Shown: one piece after another, positions 1 through 5,774 of the stretch
Numbering within the stretch: position 1 is the stretch's first letter
Layout: the number at the start of each line of letters is the position of its first letter
From: Thermococcaceae archaeon
GTDB lineage: Archaea > Methanobacteriota_B > Thermococci > Thermococcales > Thermococcaceae
NCBI GenBank assembly: GCA_026986455.1
Contig: JALSON010000261.1
Location: 1-9,314 of the forward strand
Direction of reading: 5' to 3'
Length of the DNA stretch: 9,314 bases
Made by a program: the position numbers and the translations under genes
Notes under the pieces: model-generated
The model's database searches: none
Seen by the model: the letters and a program-made list of their open reading frames with translations, nothing else
What the model was told of the DNA's origin: nothing

Positions 1-1
1 T

Positions 2-427
2 TACTGGCACTCCATCAACTCCTTCACGGCTCAGGAGACGATAAAAATCGGCAACCAGACGTTTGAGAGCTACGTGAACTTCACAAAGCCAGAGAAAATC
101 ACGAGAGAAGATTACATAAACAGCTCCATGGTTCAAAAGATCATCATTGAAAAGGGCGTCCAGAAGGTTGTAACCTCCAACGGAACGTTTGTCCTCAACG
201 CCACCATAGAGGACGTCAACGCCCTCGACCCTTTCGCCTCAATACTCAACAACCTCGACTCGTTTAACGTCACGAAGAAGGGTAACACGCTCTTACTGAG
301 ACCAAAAACTCCCGGACTGCCAACATACGAAATTCGGCTTGATGGAAAACTTCCAGAGAGGATTACAATAAAGCAGGATAGTTTGGTGATTGTCGTAGAG
401 TACAAGAAGATTAGGATCAAGACTTAA
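2..427 (+). CDS. 3' end of a probable secreted, N-glycosylated protein (partial)
   Basis: The reading frame is open from the left edge, so the start and any signal peptide lie outside the window; 141 residues are visible. No family is recognised with certainty. The visible part is soluble in character, with alternating hydrophobic residues that suggest beta strands, and has no membrane helix. It carries six N-x-S/T sequons (NQT, NFT, NSS, NGT, NAT, NVT), unusually many for this length, which argues for export and N-glycosylation on the cell surface. The last ~40 residues, with the segment YEIRLDGKLPERITI, loosely resemble the closing strands of LolA/LppX-type lipoprotein folds; this is a weak resemblance only. 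A GTG at 74 is in frame but has no ribosome binding site and is not a start. The stop lies 21 bases before the next start, so the two genes may be co-transcribed. Confidence 0.8.
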   Translation, partial: YWHSINSFTAQETIKIGNQTFESYVNFTKPEKITREDYINSSMVQKIIIEKGVQKVVTSNGTFVLNATIEDVNALDPFASILNNLDSFNVTKKGNTLLLRPKTPGLPTYEIRLDGKLPERITIKQDSLVIVVEYKKIRIKT

Positions 428-448
428 AGTCAGCCGGTGGTGATTGGG

Positions 449-697
449 ATGAAAAGTAAAATCACCGATTTCCTTTCACGCTTCTTTCTCGGAGTGCTCT
501 TGTCACTTCCTGGCTTCTATCTCCTCATTTATGGTAAAGACATTTCCACTCTAATTTTAGCGTCACTCTCTTTAACATTTGCCTCTCGTTGTAGAGATAG
601 TTGCATGTCCGGGCTTGTAAGTGAAAATAAGGAGTTGTCAGTTGATTTTCTGATCTTTTTGGTGGTCTTCTACTTGCTAAGGCGTTTTCTGATGTAG
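449..697 (+). CDS. Small hypothetical membrane protein, 82 aa
   Basis: Start chosen at ATG 449 because GGTGAT at 439-444 sits 4 bases before it, the spacing used by neighbouring genes; the upstream in-frame GTGs at 437 and 440 lie inside that site. The protein has a hydrophobic stretch at about residues 10-28, a second weaker one at about 34-46, and a third at about 67-81, so two or three membrane passes. The loop between the second and third contains Arg-Cys-Arg-Asp-Ser-Cys, a closely spaced cysteine pair. No family is recognised. It is rather AT-rich (23 of 60 bases are G or C in 541-600). It could be co-transcribed with the preceding exported protein. The reading frame is well supported; a function is not. 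Confidence 0.65.
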   Translation: MKSKITDFLSRFFLGVLLSLPGFYLLIYGKDISTLILASLSLTFASRCRDSCMSGLVSENKELSVDFLIFLVVFYLLRRFLM

Positions 698-700
698 AAA

Positions 701-737
701 ACTTTTTAATTTCTAACGCTTTACTTTTCCCGGTGGT
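701..737 (+). promoter_or_regulatory. Promoter and ribosome binding site of the 742 gene
   Basis: A TATA-like element, ACTTTTTAA at 701-709, begins just after the previous stop. It lies about 26 bases upstream of GGTGGT at 732-737, which is 4 bases before ATG 742. This layout implies a very short leader, as is common in Thermococcales. Confidence 0.55.
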
Positions 738-741
738 TACC

Positions 742-1092
742 ATGAGGCTATTCACTGCTGGCGACCTCCCGGAAATCGTCGCAATATTGCTGTTCGCTCT
801 CTACGCCACCATGTTGCCGGAAACTCACAGGAATCTGTTCATCATCATCGGTGCTGCAATACTGGCTGCTTTTCTGACATGGCAGAGCCACGAGAAAACC
901 AAACAGAGAAATGCAGAGGTTTGGGAACGGCTAAAAGCCGAAATCGAGAAGCTGGAAGTCGATGGACACCTCAAGACGGGGCTTCTAAATGCCATCGATG
1001 AGCTCTACTCCGAGGCAAGGAGAAAGGGATTCGCAGTTAAGGTCATCAGGCTTGGTGATTCCAGTTCCGCCTCAGAGGAACGTCATTCCTGA
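742..1092 (+). CDS. Hypothetical two-helix membrane protein with coiled-coil tail, 116 aa
   Basis: Start at ATG 742, set by GGTGGT 4 bases upstream; the in-frame GTG at 733 overlaps that site. Two hydrophobic helices are visible at about residues 10-25 and 31-47, joined by a short loop LPETHRN. A highly charged helical region follows at about 50-95, rich in Lys, Glu and Arg (for example WERLKAEIEKLE), with coiled-coil character. The end is a Ser/Glu-rich tail. This suggests a membrane hairpin holding a cytoplasmic helical domain that could mediate oligomerisation or bind a partner. No family is recognised. It has its own candidate promoter, and the next gene on the same strand also seems to have one, so it may be a single-gene unit. 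Confidence 0.65.
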   Translation: MRLFTAGDLPEIVAILLFALYATMLPETHRNLFIIIGAAILAAFLTWQSHEKTKQRNAEVWERLKAEIEKLEVDGHLKTGLLNAIDELYSEARRKGFAVKVIRLGDSSSASEERHS

Positions 1093-1125
1093 GGATGAGT
1101 GAGCTGGAAACAACATCTCCACTTG

Positions 1126-1161
1126 AAATTAAAAGGTACTGTTTGGCTTGAGCTTGTGGGG
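1126..1161 (+). promoter_or_regulatory. Candidate promoter of the MFS transporter
   Basis: The AT-rich element GAAATTAAAAG at 1125-1135 is the only good TATA candidate between the 742 gene and the transporter. A start site about 25 bases downstream would be near 1157. That falls after the in-frame TTG at 1148, which is one reason to prefer the later TTG at 1169. The purine-rich GTGGGGG at 1155-1161 could serve as ribosome binding site. Confidence 0.4.
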
Positions 1162-1168
1162 GTTGTCC

Positions 1169-2371
1169 TTGAGCACTCAAACTCACAGCTACCCGGTGCT
1201 GCTGAAGAGTGGCAACGTTAGATTACTGCTCTTGGCTTACTCCATAAACGTCTTTGCGGTGGCCTATCTCATCGGCTACTACCTGAACATAACCCTCGCC
1301 TCCATCGGCGGCCCAGCGCTCGTGGGACTCTTCGCGACAATCAACAACGTCTTCTCCGGTTTTCTACCGGTTGTTGCAGGGGCTTTAGCTGATTCACACG
1401 GGAGGAGGTATGTAATCCTTGTATCTGCAGTTTTTGAAATTCTGGCCCTGCTTGCACTTGCTTTGATGGGTTCTGGGGGCAGGCTAATAGTTCTGCCCGC
1501 TGTGCTGCTCGGCGTGGCTTCTATCACGTCCTCACCGGCGATGTTCTCCCTCATGGGCGAGTTAGCGCCGCAAGATGCCATGGGAAAGGCAATGTCGCTT
1601 CTCTTCATCGCGAGCAGTGCTTCCGGAATCCTGAGCTACCTCACCTTTGGCTCTTTGGTCGGGAAAGTTGACAACTCCCGTCTTTTTGTCCTCTCTGCCC
1701 TGTTTGTATTCGGTTCCATCCTCTTCTACCTCCGCGTTTCTGAAACCATGGAAAGGAAAGCCGGAGGGGCCTTTGGAAGATTTAGGGAAGCCCTTAAAGG
1801 GGTGACATTGCTTAAAGAGTCCCTTCTGAAGCTTTTCATGGTTTACCTCTGCTTTGAGCTGTTCGTCAGCTCAATAGCGTCTCCCTTCGTCCCTGTGTTC
1901 CTTCAAAAGGTTTACTCGCTCACGGTTTCTCAAATCTCTTGGCTTTACTCTTCTATAGGCTTTGTAACCCTCGTTGGAGCATTTATCGCCGGCTATGTTG
2001 TGGACAGAATCGGCAGTTTGAACTCCTTAATACTGAAGGATTCCCTTTCCGTGCCCCTACTGATTATCTTTGCGCTTGCTCCTTTCTCAAGCGCTTTTCT
2101 GTTCTTGACCGCTCTTGCCTTCATCGAGCAACTCAACGTCTCCTCCAGCAGGTACCTGGTCGAGAACACTGCGCCTGAGCACAGAGGGCTTGTTCTCGGC
2201 TTCAAATCGTCGCTGGCTAAACTTTCTGCGGTTCCGGGGCCGGCAATTGGAGCTTTACTCTGGGGCATCGGTCCGGGGCTGATCTTCATAGTTCCTGCGT
2301 TGCTAACACCGGTTGGAATTTTGATTCTCCTTGAACTTAAGTCTGCTCGGGCGGTTAGCCATAGCTTTTAA
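1169..2371 (+). CDS. Major facilitator superfamily transporter
   Basis: A hydrophobic protein of 400 residues with about 12 membrane helices in two halves, typical of MFS secondary transporters. The diagnostic motif A between helices 2 and 3 reads GALADSHGRR (residues 71-80). A degenerate copy, GYVVDRIG (275-282), sits at the matching point in the second half, between helices 8 and 9. A basic cytoplasmic loop at about 189-221 separates the halves. The substrate cannot be read from sequence; many MFS proteins with this motif are drug or small-molecule exporters. The start is uncertain. TTG 1169 is favoured because GTGGGGG (1155-1161) lies 7 bases upstream and the candidate TATA would place transcription start near 1157. 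TTG codons at 1148, 1154 and 1163 are alternatives, and no ATG is available near the N-terminus. It lies between two promoters and may be transcribed alone. Confidence 0.88.
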   Translation: MSTQTHSYPVLLKSGNVRLLLLAYSINVFAVAYLIGYYLNITLASIGGPALVGLFATINNVFSGFLPVVAGALADSHGRRYVILVSAVFEILALLALALMGSGGRLIVLPAVLLGVASITSSPAMFSLMGELAPQDAMGKAMSLLFIASSASGILSYLTFGSLVGKVDNSRLFVLSALFVFGSILFYLRVSETMERKAGGAFGRFREALKGVTLLKESLLKLFMVYLCFELFVSSIASPFVPVFLQKVYSLTVSQISWLYSSIGFVTLVGAFIAGYVVDRIGSLNSLILKDSLSVPLLIIFALAPFSSAFLFLTALAFIEQLNVSSSRYLVENTAPEHRGLVLGFKSSLAKLSAVPGPAIGALLWGIGPGLIFIVPALLTPVGILILLELKSARAVSHSF

Positions 2372-2390
2372 TCTTAGACCCTTCCCGACA

Positions 2391-2434
2391 CCTTTTTAAC
2401 TTCCACAGGAAACATACCTCTTTAAAAGGTGGTG
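2391..2434 (+). promoter_or_regulatory. Promoter and ribosome binding site of the deaminase gene
   Basis: CTTTTTAAC at 2392-2400 is a TATA-like element about 30 bases upstream of AGGTGGTG (2427-2434), which is 3 bases before ATG 2438. A second AT-rich stretch, CTTTAAAAG at 2420-2428, is too close to the ribosome binding site to act as the TATA box. The T-run at 2393-2397 could also help end transcription of the upstream transporter. Confidence 0.5.
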
Positions 2435-2437
2435 CCG

Positions 2438-3712
2438 ATGAGCATTCTCATCAAAAACGGTCACGTCATCTACGGGGAGAACCTTGAGATTGTGAAGGCT
2501 GACGTTCTGATCGAAGGGAATCGCATCGCTAAGGTGGCCGGAGGCATAAAAGAGGCCGCTGACACGGTCATAGACGCCAGGGGCAGGGTGATCTCGCCGG
2601 GCTTCATCAATCTCCATACGCATTCTCCAATGGGGCTTTTCCGCGGCTTAGCCGATGATCTTCCCCTGATGGACTGGCTGGAGAAGTATATCTGGCCTCG
2701 CGAAGCTAAGCTGACGAGGGAGCTGACAAAGGCCGGTGCATACCTCGGCGTTCTTGAGATGATACGGACCGGCACAACGACTTTTCTCGACATGTACTTC
2801 CACATGGACGCCGTTGCGGAGGTCGTTCTTGAAGCGGGGCTCAGGGGATATCTCTCTTACGGGATGATAGACCTTGGAGACCCTGACAGGACTGAGAAAG
2901 AGCTTGAAGGGGCTGTCAGGACTATGGAGTTCATTGATGGCCTGCGATCTGACAGGGTTCACTTCGTCTTCGGGCCTCACGCTCCATACACCTGCTCAAT
3001 AGCGCTGCTTGAGAAAGTCAGGGAGCTGGCGGATGAACACAACAGGCTGATAACGATTCATGTTAGCGAAACACAGAGCGAGATCGGCAGAATCCTTGAA
3101 CGCTATGGGAAAAGCCCTGTGGAGCTTCTCGATGACATCGGCTTTCTGGGCAGGGATGTCATAATGGCCCATGGAGTCTGGCTGGATTCAAGGGACATAC
3201 ACATCCTGGCGAGGCACGGTGTTACCGTTGCTCACAACCCTGCAAGCAACATGAAGCTCGCCAGCGGGGTCATGCCCCTTGAAAAGCTGCTGAAAGCAGG
3301 GGTAAATGTGGCTTTGGGTACGGACGGCTCGGCCAGCAACAACAACCTCGACATGCTTGAGGAGATGAAACTGGCTGCGCTCCTCCACAAGGTCTATAAC
3401 TTTGACCCCACCGTGGCGGATGCCGGGACCGTATTCAGGATGGCGACGCTTAACGGTGCGAGGGCCCTGCGCCTAAATGCCGGTGTGGTAAAAGAGGGTG
3501 CTCTGGCTGATCTGGTGATAATAGACTTCAACAGCCCTCACCTGAGGCCGATGAACAACATAGTGAGCCATATAGTTTATTCAGCCAATGGCAGTGATGT
3601 GGAAACCACGATAGTCGACGGAAAAATCCTGATGCTCGACCGTGAGGTTCTCACTTTGGATGAGGAGAGGATTTTGGAAAAAGCTGAGAAAGCAATAGAA
3701 AAGCTTGCCTGA
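2438..3712 (+). CDS. mtaD: 5-methylthioadenosine/S-adenosylhomocysteine deaminase (MtaD/DadD type)
   Basis: A 424-residue amidohydrolase-superfamily enzyme of the cytosol that hydrolytically deaminates adenosine derivatives such as S-adenosylhomocysteine, methylthioadenosine or 5'-deoxyadenosine to the inosine forms. Metal-site motifs are complete: H60-x-H62 in GFINLHTHSPM after a short beta segment, H208 and the catalytic E211 in HVSETQ, and D296 in LGTDGSASNN. H181 in GPHAPYTCS is the usual substrate-contact residue, and H245 in MAHGVWL is the expected catalytic histidine. Length and motif order match characterised members such as Thermotoga TM0936. In methanogens a related enzyme (DadD) prefers 5'-deoxyadenosine, so the true substrate is open. 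ATG 2438 is set by the AGGTGGTG site; the in-frame GTG 2429 lies inside it. In these organisms the role is probably salvage of by-products of SAM-dependent methylation, polyamine synthesis or radical SAM enzymes. The gene converges with the next one, 3 bases apart. Confidence 0.92.
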   Translation: MSILIKNGHVIYGENLEIVKADVLIEGNRIAKVAGGIKEAADTVIDARGRVISPGFINLHTHSPMGLFRGLADDLPLMDWLEKYIWPREAKLTRELTKAGAYLGVLEMIRTGTTTFLDMYFHMDAVAEVVLEAGLRGYLSYGMIDLGDPDRTEKELEGAVRTMEFIDGLRSDRVHFVFGPHAPYTCSIALLEKVRELADEHNRLITIHVSETQSEIGRILERYGKSPVELLDDIGFLGRDVIMAHGVWLDSRDIHILARHGVTVAHNPASNMKLASGVMPLEKLLKAGVNVALGTDGSASNNNLDMLEEMKLAALLHKVYNFDPTVADAGTVFRMATLNGARALRLNAGVVKEGALADLVIIDFNSPHLRPMNNIVSHIVYSANGSDVETTIVDGKILMLDREVLTLDEERILEKAEKAIEKLA

Positions 3713-3715
3713 AGG

Positions 3716-4534
3716 TTAAAGGCCCGCAAGCCAGTCAGTATTTGGGCTTTCCTCTGCGGGTTTCTTCCCCAGCTTTATATACATCAAAACCCCCGCGATA
3801 TAGCTGAGAGCACTCAGGGCCCCGAGGCCTGCCCCGAAGACTGCTCCTCCGACAATCGCTCCAGTCGGGCCGCTGTTTATCCAGCCGATGAACTCGGCCG
3901 CCCCGCCGAGGACAGCCCCGCCAGCTATTAAAATTAGGAACATTGCGAATCCAAAGACCGCCGTTTCCTTTTTATTTCTCCATGCCAGCCCGATAACACT
4001 GAATCCCGAATCGAAACTATCATCCCATATGTATGCCGGGATCATCATCGTGATAACTCCAGCAAGAAAGCCTGCAACAGGAAGCCCCAAGAGGAGTGCC
4101 GCCCCGATTGCAGCAGTTTCCGAGGTTCTCTTCAGGACGAAATATGCAATCACTGCTGGAACAGCTCCAATAAGCCCCATAAATGCAAGAACCAGTCCGT
4201 AAATCAATGCGACGAAGAATATTATTATCCCGTACCTCAGCGATTTTGATAGCAGTCCTGATTTTTCTCCAAGTCGCTCTGTTTTCAGTAGATAATAACC
4301 CTTGACTGTGTAGTACGCAGCTGACAGCTGGAGATATGTTCCGATTATCAGCAGGGGAAGAGCATACACCTGGGAAAATCCGGGTTTATAGCTTATGAGC
4401 CTTGCAGTGTTCCCATAACCCGTTATAACCTCTCCAAGGCTCTCCAGTGCATAGGCTATTGCCGGAAAAGTCATGAGCCACCTGTTTCTGGATACTGTGC
4501 CGATTGCCTCTCCAAGAGCACCCCATGCTTTCAT
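3716..4534 (-). CDS. Hypothetical multi-pass membrane protein, 272 aa
   Basis: No family is recognised. Start ATG at 4532-4534 is supported by GGTGAT on the minus strand (4538-4543) 3 bases upstream. Hydrophobic segments lie at about residues 57-80, 100-133 (probably two helices), 143-170, 191-212 and 226-254, with a weaker one near 19-35, giving about six passes. The N-terminus is amphipathic (WGALGEAIGTVSRNRWLM), as in other archaeal membrane proteins that begin with a re-entrant helix. A conserved-looking acidic loop, AYIWDDSFDSGFSVIG, follows the fourth helix. The tail is soluble and charged. Helices 5-6 are very rich in Gly and Ala, which allows close helix packing. It is transcribed alone and head-to-head with the macro-domain gene. 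Channel, transporter and structural roles are all possible. Confidence 0.75.
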   Translation of the reverse strand: MKAWGALGEAIGTVSRNRWLMTFPAIAYALESLGEVITGYGNTARLISYKPGFSQVYALPLLIIGTYLQLSAAYYTVKGYYLLKTERLGEKSGLLSKSLRYGIIIFFVALIYGLVLAFMGLIGAVPAVIAYFVLKRTSETAAIGAALLLGLPVAGFLAGVITMMIPAYIWDDSFDSGFSVIGLAWRNKKETAVFGFAMFLILIAGGAVLGGAAEFIGWINSGPTGAIVGGAVFGAGLGALSALSYIAGVLMYIKLGKKPAEESPNTDWLAGL

Positions 4535-4536
4535 AC

Positions 4537-4575
4537 GATCACCGGTGGTATTCCGCTCAAATGTTTTTAAATTTT
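4537..4575 (-). promoter_or_regulatory. Promoter and ribosome binding site of the 3716-4534 gene
   Basis: On the minus strand an AATTTAAAAAC-type TATA element (4563-4574) lies about 25 bases upstream of GGTGAT (4538-4543), itself 3 bases from the ATG. The site is part of a near-palindrome, ATCACCGGTGGT, at 4538-4549. Confidence 0.5.
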
Positions 4576-4585
4576 ACTGTTTTAA

Positions 4586-4600
4586 ATTGTATATATAAAA
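4586..4600 (+). promoter_or_regulatory. Unassigned TATA-like element in the divergent intergenic region
   Basis: TTGTATATATAAAAC is the strongest-looking TATA sequence in the 202-base gap 4535-4736, but it is about 140 bases before the macro-domain start, where a nearer element already exists. It could drive a longer leader or a small RNA starting near 4620. It could equally be a minus-strand element. Between it and 4690 no coding frame, snoRNA box pair or clear hairpin was found. Confidence 0.3.
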
Positions 4601-4695
4601 CTTGGCCTCAGAAATCCCGGTCTCCCATAATGTTCTGGTTGGGATAGAGCTAAGATAAACTCCTCAGAAAATTAAATTCCAAACCGGTGGGCGTA

Positions 4696-4732
4696 ACAAT
4701 TAAAATCATTAAACCGTATTCTGAGCGGTGGT
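4696..4732 (+). promoter_or_regulatory. Promoter and ribosome binding site of the macro-domain gene
   Basis: ACAATTAAAATC at 4696-4707 is a TATA candidate centred about 26 bases upstream of GGTGGT (4727-4732), which is 4 bases before ATG 4737. The same spacing is seen at the 742 gene. It may drive the downstream membrane gene as well. Confidence 0.5.
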
Positions 4733-4736
4733 TTTC

Positions 4737-5285
4737 ATGGTTCATATTGAGATAGTCAAGGGAGACATAACAAAGTTCCCCGCTGAAGCCATCGTAAATG
4801 CGGCTAACCGCTACCTGCAGCACGGCGGAGGTGTGGCTTATGCGATAGCCAAAGCGGCCGCTGGCAACGTTGCCGAGTACATCAGGATAAGCAGGGAAGC
4901 CATGAGGGAGCAGCTTGGGAAGGACTCCATCGAGCACGGGGAGGTCGTTGTTACGCCGGCGTTGAGGCTTGAAAGGTATGGAATTAAATACGTCATTCAC
5001 ACGGTTGGGCCTTACTGTGGTGGAAAATGGGATGAGGACAAAAAGGAGAAGCTCAAGAAAGCCATCCTCGGCGCGCTGAAGAAGGCGGATGGGTTCGGCG
5101 TCAAAACCATAGCCTTCCCGGCCATTAGCGCTGGCATCTACGGCTGTCCGCTTGAGGAGGTCGTGAGAACTTTTATTGAAGCTGTGGAGGAGTTTTCGGA
5201 GGAAGCCGAGAGTGTTAAAGAAGTTCATCTTGTGCTCTATTCGGAGAGGGATTATGAGAGGGCTTTGAAGATACTGGAAAAATGA
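4737..5285 (+). CDS. Macro-domain protein, AF1521 type (ADP-ribose binding or hydrolysing)
   Basis: A single-domain protein of 182 residues whose whole length is a macro domain, close to Archaeoglobus AF1521 as recalled. Ligand-site motifs are intact: GDIT (9-12) for the adenine end, NAAN (21-24), the glycine loop HGGGVAYAI (29-37) around the distal ribose, HTVGP (88-92), and FPAISAGIYGCP (127-138) around the diphosphate. The stretch AMREQLGKD with its following HGEVVVTPA is also AF1521-like. Such proteins bind ADP-ribose; family members remove ADP-ribose from acidic side chains, deacetylate O-acetyl-ADP-ribose, or dephosphorylate ADP-ribose-1''-phosphate. Which reaction applies here is inference. 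It is cytosolic. ATG 4737 is set by GGTGGT at 4727-4732; the upstream GTG 4728 is within that site. Its stop overlaps an alternative ATG of the next membrane gene, so the two are likely one transcript. Confidence 0.93.
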   Translation: MVHIEIVKGDITKFPAEAIVNAANRYLQHGGGVAYAIAKAAAGNVAEYIRISREAMREQLGKDSIEHGEVVVTPALRLERYGIKYVIHTVGPYCGGKWDEDKKEKLKKAILGALKKADGFGVKTIAFPAISAGIYGCPLEEVVRTFIEAVEEFSEEAESVKEVHLVLYSERDYERALKILEK

Positions 5286-5296
5286 GGAGTAAAAAT

Positions 5297-5701
5297 ATGG
5301 ACAGAAAAAACCTCGAAAGCTGGCTTCCGTTGTTAATATCTTTCAGGCTTATACTCCGTCTTTTGACACTTGTGGGATTGCCTTTTTTCTTGGTCCCCAT
5401 GCTGAATATAAGTCTCTTTTCTAAACTTTCAGGAGAATTCCTGCGGGCATACATTATTGCCCTGCTTGTTACGGAAGTTTACTTGCTTTTAACATTCAGA
5501 AAAGGGAAAATTCCTCTGAAATCACTTCTCACATATTTTGGTATGGCAACAATCTTTGAATTCCCGGACACTGTAGTCAGGCTGCTTTTTGGTGAATTTC
5601 CGTTGCATGCCCTCCCCTTTCTCCCTCTGGCTATCCCATGGTACTTAAGCACTTTGGCCGGTTTAATTATTTCTTTAAAACTCTTTTTCAGAAAATCATA
5701 A
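5297..5701 (+). CDS. Four-helix membrane protein, first copy of a paralogous pair, 134 aa
   Basis: Start ATG 5297 is preferred because GAGGAG at 5285-5290 region lies about 7 bases upstream; an ATG at 5282 overlapping the macro-gene stop is the alternative. Four helices are visible: about residues 9-36, 48-67, 76-95 and 107-129. This protein matches the product of 6856-7245 along its length: ESWLP (7-11), FRL-x2-R-x2-T (16-24), E60-x2-LL followed by RKG-x2-P-x-K (68-75), YF-x5-FEFP (80-90, with one residue variation between), and WY followed by AGL/SGL in the last helix. Charged residues inside helices (R17, R21, E60, E88) are kept in both copies, which suggests function. Base composition is low in G+C (22 of 60 in 5461-5520). 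Function unknown; probably co-transcribed with the macro-domain gene. Confidence 0.75.
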   Translation: MDRKNLESWLPLLISFRLILRLLTLVGLPFFLVPMLNISLFSKLSGEFLRAYIIALLVTEVYLLLTFRKGKIPLKSLLTYFGMATIFEFPDTVVRLLFGEFPLHALPFLPLAIPWYLSTLAGLIISLKLFFRKS

Positions 5702-5728
5702 ATATGGTGTAGCAATACTTAGAATACT

Positions 5729-5767
5729 GTTAATTCAAAAGCTCTGATATAGACAAACACTGGGGGT
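5729..5767 (+). promoter_or_regulatory. Possible promoter and ribosome binding site of the 5775 gene
   Basis: TGTTAATTCAAAAG at 5729-5742 is a weak TATA candidate, and GGGGGT at 5762-5767 precedes TTG 5775 by 7 bases. The 73-base gap between the two membrane genes is AT-rich and otherwise empty, so either a separate promoter or read-through from the macro operon is possible. Confidence 0.3.
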
Positions 5768-5774
5768 ACACCAG

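Noticed and set aside
1148..1168. An upstream TTG start at 1148 for the MFS transporter
   Set aside because: It would fall before the transcription start implied by the TATA candidate and has no ribosome binding site; TTG 1169 fits better, though this is not certain.
3888..4202. A 104-codon plus-strand frame within the 3716-4534 membrane gene
   Set aside because: Its Ala/Pro/Ile-rich composition is the usual shadow of a Gly/Ala-rich membrane protein read antisense; there is no start signal.
4561..4647. A 28-codon plus-strand frame starting at ATG 4561, with GGTGGT at 4544-4549 upstream
   Set aside because: The spacing of 11 bases is longer than at any other start here, the frame runs through the promoter elements of the divergent gene, and no promoter lies upstream of it. 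The GGTGGT is better explained as half of the near-palindrome around the opposite gene's binding site.
4600..4690. Possible C/D box or H/ACA guide RNA in the intergenic region
   Set aside because: Two CTGA copies are present on the minus strand but no RTGATGA C box, and no hairpin with an ACA tail was found on either strand.
4650..5228. A 192-codon open frame on the minus strand opposite the macro-domain gene
   Set aside because: It is the antisense of a strongly conserved macro domain, has no ribosome binding site and no recognisable protein features.
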